Of a stretch of 19,864 nucleotides of DNA, positions 14,732-19,864 are shown piece after piece. Under the pieces are notes generated by a model. It had not been told where the DNA came from, did not search any database, and worked only from the letters and a program-made list of their open reading frames with translations. The position numbers were made by a program, and so were the translations under genes. Where the stretch lies: the NCBI GenBank assembly GCA_016292335.1, contig JAECRX010000236.1, positions 1 through 19,864 on the forward strand, read 5' to 3'. This DNA comes from Candidatus Sifarchaeum subterraneum. GTDB lineage: Archaea; Asgardarchaeota; Sifarchaeia; Sifarchaeales; Sifarchaeaceae. Numbering within the stretch: the stretch's first letter is position 1; the number at the start of each line of letters is the position of its first letter.

Positions 14732-16723
14732 ATGAGCGATGAGAGAAAAAAACTTTGGGAACCCTCGGAAGAATGGCTAAAAAATGCAGAAGCAACTCGT
14801 TTTATTGAGTTGGTGAATGAAAATTACGGCCAAAATATTAAAGATGGTAAAGAACTCTATAACTGGTCAATCGAAAAAATTGCAGATTTTTGGGCTGCAA
14901 TGTGGGATTTTGGAGGAATCATTGCTTCTAAAAAGTATGATAAGGCAGTCGAGGACTTAAGTGTATATCCGGGTACTAAATGGTTTCCAGGGGCACGTCT
15001 AAACTTCGCAGAAAACCTTTTGAAGTATAAAGACGACCAATTGGCATTTATATTCCAAGGTGAAACCAAGAAAACTGCTCAAATGACGTATGCAGAGTTG
15101 AACAAACAAGTCGCCCGCTTAGCTAAATCTCTTCGCGAAATAGGTGTAAAGGTGGGAGACATGGTAGTTTCATATATTCCAAATATGATAGAGACTGCCA
15201 TTTCAATGCTTGCTGCTACTAGTATTGGTGCAACTTTTGCATCTTGCGGTGCTGAATTACAACCCAGTGCTGTAATTGATCGATTTGGACAGATTATGCC
15301 AAAAGTTCTCTTTACTGTTGATGGTTATTATTATGGAGATAAAGTATTACAAACAATTCCTAATGCGAAAAAAGTAGTTGAAGCAATTCCTTCAATTGAA
15401 AAAGTTATTGTTGTTTCTTATGTATCAGAAAAACCAGACATTAGCAGTATTCCAAATGCATTACATTGGGACGACTTTATTTCAAAAGAAGAAGATCCAG
15501 AAATTAAATTCGAGCAATTACCTTTTGATCATCCAGTCTTTGTAATGTTCTCTTCCGGAACGACTGGTATGCCAAAATGCATGGTGCAAAGTGCTGGTGG
15601 TGTCCTAATTAATCATCTGAAAGAACTAATGTTATCAACTGATGTGAAACGTTCAGACAGAATTAATTACATAACGGCTCCAAGTTGGATGATGTGGAAT
15701 TGGCTGATTAGCTCGCTAGCTGTAGGTGCAACAATCATACTTTATGATGGAAATCCTTTTTATCCAGATTGGGGGACCATGTTTAAATTAATGCAAGATC
15801 ATAAAATGACCATTTTTGGTACGAGTGCGGCTTATATTCATTATCTGATGGGAATAGGAGCTAATCCCGGAGAAAAATACGATTTATCATCATTGAGAGA
15901 AATATCGCAGACAGCAGCAACACTCTCGCCCGAGGGATTTGAATACGCTTATACTAAAATTAAAAAGGATCTCTACTTCAATTCTATATCAGGAGGTACC
16001 GATATCAACGGGTGTTTTGCTGCCGCACTTCCTATCCAGCCAGTATATTCTGGAGAATTACAGAGCCCAGCTTTGGCAATGAAAGTAAAAGCATACACCG
16101 ATAATGCTGAACCAGTACTCGGTGAACAGGCTGAACTTGTATGCGAAGCACCTGCGCCTTCGATGCCAATATATTTCTGGGGCGATGATCCAGTAATGGA
16201 AAAATATAAAGCAGCTTATTTTGATTATTTTAAGGATAAAGGTAAGAACGTTTGGCGTCATGGCGATTACATTGTTATTCATTCTGATACAGGAGGAATG
16301 ACCTTCTGGGGCCGTAGTGATGCTACATTGAAACCCGGCGGGGTTCGAATAGGGACAGCAGAAATTTATAATGTTATTGAGCAACTCCCAGAGATTGCCG
16401 ATAGTTTGGCTATTGGTCAGAAATGGAAAGGTGATATTAGGGTTGTTCTTTTCGTATTGATGGCAGAAGGCCATAAATTAACTGATGATTTAAAAGATAA
16501 GATTAAGAAAACTTTGCGCGAAAAAACTTCCCCAAGACACGTTCCAGAAATAATTCTAGAAGCTCCGCCCGATGGTATCCCCTATACATTTAGTAATAAA
16601 AAAGTGGAAATTGCTGTGACTAAAATTATTCATGATATGGCCGTTGCAAACAGAGGTGCATTAAGAAACCCTGATTCGTTAGATTTCTATGAAGAAATTA
16701 AAGAAGAACTAAATAAAGAATGA
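14732..16723 (+). CDS. Acetoacetyl-CoA synthetase-like acyl-CoA ligase
   Basis: This 663-residue member of the ANL adenylating superfamily should activate acetoacetate or a related acid with ATP and CoA via an acyl-AMP. The N-terminus WEPSEEWLKNAEATRFIELV and YPGTKWFPGARLNFAENLL are typical of acetoacetate-CoA ligases, as are IDRFGQIMPKVLFTVDGYYY and the later PIQPVYSGELQSPALAM. The P-loop is SSGTTGMPK (275-282), and the hinge WGRSDATLKPGGVRIGTAEIY is complete. The catalytic lysine region reads PYTFSNKKVE, with Lys at 623; Asn replaces the usual Gly just before it. Length matches the family. The start is ATG; GTGAGG lies rather far (11 nt) upstream. It probably serves ketone-body, polyester or isoprenoid-linked metabolism. 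The exact substrate is not proven. Confidence 0.93.
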   Translation: MSDERKKLWEPSEEWLKNAEATRFIELVNENYGQNIKDGKELYNWSIEKIADFWAAMWDFGGIIASKKYDKAVEDLSVYPGTKWFPGARLNFAENLLKYKDDQLAFIFQGETKKTAQMTYAELNKQVARLAKSLREIGVKVGDMVVSYIPNMIETAISMLAATSIGATFASCGAELQPSAVIDRFGQIMPKVLFTVDGYYYGDKVLQTIPNAKKVVEAIPSIEKVIVVSYVSEKPDISSIPNALHWDDFISKEEDPEIKFEQLPFDHPVFVMFSSGTTGMPKCMVQSAGGVLINHLKELMLSTDVKRSDRINYITAPSWMMWNWLISSLAVGATIILYDGNPFYPDWGTMFKLMQDHKMTIFGTSAAYIHYLMGIGANPGEKYDLSSLREISQTAATLSPEGFEYAYTKIKKDLYFNSISGGTDINGCFAAALPIQPVYSGELQSPALAMKVKAYTDNAEPVLGEQAELVCEAPAPSMPIYFWGDDPVMEKYKAAYFDYFKDKGKNVWRHGDYIVIHSDTGGMTFWGRSDATLKPGGVRIGTAEIYNVIEQLPEIADSLAIGQKWKGDIRVVLFVLMAEGHKLTDDLKDKIKKTLREKTSPRHVPEIILEAPPDGIPYTFSNKKVEIAVTKIIHDMAVANRGALRNPDSLDFYEEIKEELNKE

Positions 16724-16727
16724 ATTT

Positions 16728-16770
16728 TTTGTTCTTCCAAAAGAATTTTTTTTTCTTACTTTTAATTTTT
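16728..16770 (+). terminator. T-rich terminator after the acyl-CoA ligase gene
   Basis: Several T-runs of 6-9 residues follow the stop codon (near 16728-16734, 16746-16754 and 16764-16771), typical of archaeal U-tract termination. The last run merges into the TATA region of the radical SAM gene. Confidence 0.5.
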
Positions 16771-16776
16771 TTATAA
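16766..16776 (+). promoter_or_regulatory. TATA-like box of the radical SAM gene
   Basis: TTTTTTATAAC predicts a transcript start near 16797, upstream of two Shine-Dalgarno-like sites (AGGAGGAG at 16809-16816 and GGAGG at 16823-16827). This places the real gene start around 16825-16840. Confidence 0.45.
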
Positions 16777-16828
16777 CCAACAACAAGGGTGGAAATAGGA
16801 CTCCCTAAAGGAGGAGTTTCCTGGAGGT

Positions 16829-17845
16829 ATTTCTACGAAAGAGAGACCTCTTGTATTCATTACCTCTGATTCAGATATACCCCTCATTGGAACTAACTTC
16901 ATTGGACTTTTAGATAGAGGAACCAACTTAATTGAGGTTAAACCATGTACTGGGTGTAACTTGAATTGTATCATGTGTTCGGTTGATGAAGGGAAGTTTT
17001 CAAAAACACGTGTAACTGATTATATGGTAGACCCTTCATATATTGTAAAAGAATTTAGAAAAATCGTCGAGTATAAAGGAAACTACGATATAGAAGCGCA
17101 TATTGATGCTCAAGGTGAACCAACCCTTTATCCCTATCTAAACGAACTTATTCGTGGATTGGCATCTTCTAATGGGTTAAAAGTAATTTCAATACAAACA
17201 AATGGGACTACTCTCAATGAAACAAAAATTAAAGAGTTAGAAAAAGCGAAATTAAATCGAATTAACCTTTCAATAAACTCTCTTGATTTTACAAAAGCAA
17301 AAGCAATAGCTGGAATTCATGACTATGATATAGAACATGTAAAAGAAGTTGCAAGGTTGATAGTAGATTCAGACATAGATCTACTTATAGCACCTGTATG
17401 GATACCCGGTGTTAATGACGAGGATATCAAAGAAATTATTCACTTTACCAAGAATTTAATGGAAGACAAAAATTCTAAGTCTCCAATTTTAGGAATCCAG
17501 AATTATCTAGAGTATAAATTTGGAAGAATAGTCAGAAAAATCAAAAAGAAAAGTATGAATCGTTTTTACGAAGAATTAAGGAATATGGAGAACAAATTTA
17601 GGGTCAAACTCATCTTGTCTCCAGAAGATTTTAACATACATAGAAGTAGATCATTACCTAAGCCATTTAGAAAGAGGAATGTTATAACTGGGAAAATAAT
17701 TGCTCCTGGTAGGACAAAAACTTCCATGATAGCAGTTGTTGGAGACAGGTTAGTTCAAGTTCTAAGCTCTAAGCCAAAAATTGGGGAAGAAAGAAGGATG
17801 CGAATAATACAAGACAAACATAATATCTTTTCGGCGGTTTTATAA
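16829..17845 (+). CDS. Archaeal radical SAM protein with C-terminal TRAM-like domain; unusual start
   Basis: This [4Fe-4S] enzyme cleaves S-adenosylmethionine to start a radical reaction; the substrate is unknown. Before the cluster, the block VFITSDSDIPLIGTNF and LLDRGTNLIEVKP matches an archaeal radical SAM family. The cluster motif is CNLNCIMC, with an extra Cys three residues before it. The next conserved features are HIDAQGEPTLYP and a SIQTNGT strand. The tail (about 285-338), GKIIAPGRTKTSMIAVVGDR and after, resembles a TRAM RNA-binding domain. The frame is open from 16799, but the first ordinary start is TTG at 16961, which would remove most of the cluster motif. I therefore place the start near ATT 16829 (or ACG 16835), just after strong ribosome-site sequences. 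A frame error is an alternative. Confidence 0.82.
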   Translation: MSTKERPLVFITSDSDIPLIGTNFIGLLDRGTNLIEVKPCTGCNLNCIMCSVDEGKFSKTRVTDYMVDPSYIVKEFRKIVEYKGNYDIEAHIDAQGEPTLYPYLNELIRGLASSNGLKVISIQTNGTTLNETKIKELEKAKLNRINLSINSLDFTKAKAIAGIHDYDIEHVKEVARLIVDSDIDLLIAPVWIPGVNDEDIKEIIHFTKNLMEDKNSKSPILGIQNYLEYKFGRIVRKIKKKSMNRFYEELRNMENKFRVKLILSPEDFNIHRSRSLPKPFRKRNVITGKIIAPGRTKTSMIAVVGDRLVQVLSSKPKIGEERRMRIIQDKHNIFSAVL

Positions 17846-18041
17846 AATTAATATTTATACAAAATTGATAATTTTCAGTTACGTCAAAGGCAATCTAACG
17901 TAACTCAAATGAAGGTGTATTGTGTAACTGATTCATAGGAGAGTAAAATAAACAGATATTTTTCCTTGATTAATATGGGAAAGTATGTTGCATTTCCTAG
18001 GAAAAAAAGAAGGATTGATTGTTTTTTTTTAGAACACAGAG
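17846..18041. other. Non-coding stretch between the radical SAM gene and the zinc-ribbon ORF
   Basis: The stretch is AT-rich, with the 17877-17905 inverted repeat and a T9 run at 18022-18030. On the minus strand that run is a stretch of A, so it is not a terminator for the zinc-ribbon ORF. The longest forward frame is about 24 codons and unrecognisable. Confidence 0.45.
17877..17905. terminator. 8-bp inverted repeat after the radical SAM gene
   Basis: AGTTACGT (17877-17884) and ACGTAACT (17898-17905) are exact complements with a 13-nt loop, 31 nt after the stop codon. It may be a 3'-end hairpin or a protein site. A further GTAACTGA occurs about 20 nt later. Confidence 0.4.
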
Positions 18042-18200
18042 TCATTTAATGGAAATTTTTCGTTGATGTTTATTGTTTATAATAGAAATCCGTTTATTAG
18101 ATGCTGTATGTTTGGAACCACAGTTTGTACAGATGAATTTACCGTTCTCAAAGATTCTCAATAGCTGGCCACAATTTTTACAAAATTGCAATAATGAAAT
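18042..18200 (-). CDS. Small zinc-ribbon protein (TFS/Rpb9 N-terminal-like), about 50 residues
   Basis: A short minus-strand frame encodes QFCKNCGQLLRIFENGKF followed by ICTNCGS, two CxxC pairs forming a zinc ribbon like the N-terminal half of archaeal transcription factor S or Rpb9. A basic tail follows (SNKRISIINNKHQRKISIK). The second ribbon of TFS is missing, so this is either a stand-alone zinc-ribbon protein or a truncated copy. The start is unclear. TTG at 18191 gives 49 residues but has no nearby ribosome site. AGGAG at 18213-18209 is eight nt before an ATT at 18200. GTG at 18209 (55 residues) overlaps that site. A direct repeat covers this 5' end. The cysteine pattern makes coding likely. 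Confidence 0.5.
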   Translation of the reverse strand: MSLLQFCKNCGQLLRIFENGKFICTNCGSKHTASNKRISIINNKHQRKISIK

Positions 18201-18235
18201 TGGTATCACTCCTAGGAACTAAAGCTATATACGTA
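18188..18235. repeat. Imperfect direct repeat, copy A
   Basis: This 48-bp segment aligns with 18255-18301 at roughly four in five positions with one 1-bp gap. It covers the 5' end and ribosome-site region of the zinc-ribbon ORF. Confidence 0.5.
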
Positions 18236-18596
18236 ACAATAGAGTATATACATAGCAACAATGAATTGGTCTCAATTCCAAGAACTGAGGCTACATGCAT
18301 AGGTTTTCTTTAAAAAATTTTGGATTGGAAACTCTGAATCGACATAAAATTTTTGAGGGTTTTTCAAGATTCGATCATGAAAGCAATCCCCTTTGAAGTT
18401 GACGGAATATGATTTTTTGATGGAAATTTGGATTCTTGTATCAGTTGTAGGAGATAAAATAATGGAAAATTTATGAATCTCAAAAAGAATTGAAAAACGA
18501 TATGGAAAACTAATTTAAAACAAACAATTTCAAAGATACAAAAACTTAGTAAAGCAACAGAATTTATGTTATTTTAAAAAGAACAAAAAGGGATGT
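18210..18596. other. Spacer before the flippase-like gene
   Basis: Apart from the repeat copies at its left end, I see no gene here: all frames are broken by stops within about 20 codons. AT-rich sequence at 18568-18580 (TTATTTTAAAAAG) may hold the flippase promoter. Confidence 0.5.
18255..18301. repeat. Imperfect direct repeat, copy B
   Basis: This is the second copy, 67 bp from copy A. A shorter related unit (TATATACGTAACAAT and TATATACATAGCAAC) lies across the junction, giving a small three-step array at about 18224-18305. It is probably an old local duplication of the zinc-ribbon upstream region. Confidence 0.5.
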
Positions 18597-19583
18597 TTGA
18601 TTAAAATTTCAATAGGATTCAGTAAACAAAAAACTGCGATAGTATTCGCAATAAGTCTATTAATAATTATCGCTCTAGTTTTCTATATTGGCCCTAGCGA
18701 TGTACTAGGTATTCTTAAAGGAACTAACATCTATTTGGTAATTTTTTGTTACGTAATAATACTTGTTTCGTATAGCATAAGAACAGCTCGATGGAATTAT
18801 TTGTTACAACCCTTAGGCTTTGAATATTCCTTTTCAATCTTCCATCTATTAACCGCAGGACTCTTCATCAACACAATAGCTCAGTTTCGCATTGGAGAAC
18901 TTGCCAGAGGATATTGGTTGAAAAAATCAAAGAATTTTGCCTTAATGAAAGGATTCACTTCAATTATAATTGAGCGATTTGTCGATAGTTCTGCACTTGT
19001 GCTCCTAGTTGCAGCATCTACAATGTCTCTCTTCTCTTTTATAGCTGAAGAGAAGCAAGTAGAATTAGTACAAGCAGTACTTTTTAGTTTGATTTTGTTA
19101 CTTTTATTCATATCATTCTTCTATTTAATCCATAAGCCATGGTTTATTGATTTTTGTATCAAAATACTCCAGAAAATTTTCCCTGAGAAAAAATTCAAAA
19201 TTGACATTTCAGAAGGGATATCTGACTTAACAGACAACGTCCGACTTCTTATATCCAATAGAAAAGTTGTTTCTATATCAATGGCGGTTTCCATCCCTAT
19301 TTGGTTGATAGAAACTACGAAAATTTATCTTCTAGCAATGGCAATAGGATATCCCATTCCGATCTGGTTAGCTTTTTTCGTAGGTGGAGCCTCTTATTTA
19401 CTCGGTTCGGCTATTATAAACCCATTCGGAACAGGAACGATGTTAGCTATGATTGGCCTTCTACTCCTTTTTTTTCCTGAAGCTATAGCCTTTTCGATAG
19501 CGTTTCTAGATGTGTTTATTTACATGAGTTTCTTACTTGTTTTTGGAGGGGCTTCAAGCCTTTACCATGGAGTTAAGTTTTGA
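18597..19583 (+). CDS. Flippase-like integral membrane protein (UPF0104 / LPG synthase transmembrane family)
   Basis: This 328-residue protein has about seven to eight hydrophobic helices and the family landmarks SYSIRTARWNYLL, FRIGELARGYWLKK near 97-110, and IIIERFVDSSALVLL near 123-137. A second half ends in GSAIINPFGTGTMLAMIGL. Relatives of the lysylphosphatidylglycerol synthase transmembrane domain (TIGR00374/PF03706 type) are thought to flip or bind lipid-linked molecules. In archaea, members such as AglD act in protein glycosylation, but the substrate here is unknown. The start is TTG at 18597, with AGGG four to five nt upstream and the first membrane helix at about 13-31. No soluble domain is fused. 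Neighbours give no functional hint; the gene stands alone after a long spacer. Confidence 0.88.
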   Translation: MIKISIGFSKQKTAIVFAISLLIIIALVFYIGPSDVLGILKGTNIYLVIFCYVIILVSYSIRTARWNYLLQPLGFEYSFSIFHLLTAGLFINTIAQFRIGELARGYWLKKSKNFALMKGFTSIIIERFVDSSALVLLVAASTMSLFSFIAEEKQVELVQAVLFSLILLLLFISFFYLIHKPWFIDFCIKILQKIFPEKKFKIDISEGISDLTDNVRLLISNRKVVSISMAVSIPIWLIETTKIYLLAMAIGYPIPIWLAFFVGGASYLLGSAIINPFGTGTMLAMIGLLLLFFPEAIAFSIAFLDVFIYMSFLLVFGGASSLYHGVKF

Positions 19584-19864
19584 AAATTCTAATTGATGAG
19601 TATGACGGGCCAGGATTTCTCAAACTTCAGTTATAAAAGGGTAAACGACAAAAATAGGATGGCTATAATAGATAACCCTGATACATCCCGTTGATTAAAA
19701 AAAACTTATCAATGATAACACTTTCTTTGATGTAGATATGAAATGCCAGCTTTGAATTATTCTTAGTATCTCCCTATCCATGAAATAATGATTTTAGCAA
19801 ATTAAGTCCCTTAAAATTATTAAAAATGATTCAAAAATAACTAAAAATTACAAAAACAAGCCCC
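19584..19864. other. Right-edge AT-rich sequence without a clear gene
   Basis: No supported gene is present. Two tiny frames start at the flippase stop (TTG at 19580, 18 codons) and at ATG 19602 (30 codons); neither has a recognisable domain. An A-run at 19697-19704 and many stop codons in all frames suggest non-coding DNA. Confidence 0.45.

Noticed and set aside
16058..16474. 138-codon minus-strand frame
   Set aside because: Antisense shadow of the acyl-CoA ligase gene.
16789..16866. GTG-initiated frame before the radical SAM gene
   Set aside because: It lies upstream of the predicted transcript start, is out of frame with the radical SAM gene, and stops after about 25 codons; it would need a +1 shift to join.
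18188..18305. CRISPR-like array
   Set aside because: Only two degenerate long copies and three short units, with no constant repeat or unique spacers.
19580..19694. Two short frames after the flippase gene (18 and 30 codons)
   Set aside because: Protein-like at first sight, but too short, with no domain or ribosome site; possibly a degraded gene start.

Overview
This is an AT-rich stretch of an archaeal chromosome. The evidence is an archaeal RNA polymerase core cluster (an undivided B subunit, then split A' and A''), an intron-containing tRNA-Lys without encoded CCA, a VAT-type Cdc48 ATPase, a bifunctional phosphoglucose/phosphomannose isomerase, and TATA-like promoters throughout. The undivided B argues against the methanogen and haloarchaeal lineages in which B is split, and the split A argues against Thaumarchaeota. 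An Asgard or TACK-related lineage fits, but I cannot place it further from sequence alone.

Layout. 1-503: minus-strand 5' part of a dCTP deaminase/dUTPase-family gene, preceded by tRNA-Lys(UUU) with a 54-nt intron. 942-8500: RNA polymerase genes rpoB, rpoA1 and rpoA2. The rpoB frame is broken near its 3' end, and the missing zinc-binding C-terminus continues in the -1 frame. A 366-nt spacer with its own TATA box separates rpoB from rpoA1. The usual archaeal neighbours (rpoH upstream; L30e, nusA, S12 and S7 downstream) are absent. 8713-12312: a proteostasis block in which a small HTH protein gene (minus) diverges from an hsp20 gene (plus), followed by the Cdc48/VAT gene. The divergent region holds two matching operator-like elements, each oriented toward its own gene. 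12315-14587: minus-strand genes for a possible tiny basic protein, a two-cluster ferredoxin-like protein, a thioredoxin with an N-terminal extension, and phosphoglucose/phosphomannose isomerase. 14732-16723: an acetoacetyl-CoA synthetase-like ligase (plus). 16829-17845: a radical SAM protein with a TRAM-like tail, whose reading frame extends upstream of every ordinary start codon. 17846-18596: mostly non-coding, but with a short minus-strand zinc-ribbon ORF and a degenerate direct repeat over its 5' end. 18597-19583: a flippase-like membrane protein.

How the genes fit together. The RNA polymerase genes supply most of the catalytic core. Hsp20 and Cdc48/VAT form a protein-quality-control pair, and the adjacent HTH protein is a natural candidate regulator. 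Thioredoxin and ferredoxin are neighbours on one strand and could form a redox relay. The rest is carbon and lipid metabolism and envelope functions. TTG starts are frequent: rpoB, VAT, ferredoxin, isomerase and flippase.

The points most worth a second look are the rpoB frameshift, the paired operators between the HTH gene and hsp20, the missing starts of the radical SAM and zinc-ribbon genes, and the relocated RNA polymerase cluster. I saw no CRISPR array, transposon or clear novel defence system.
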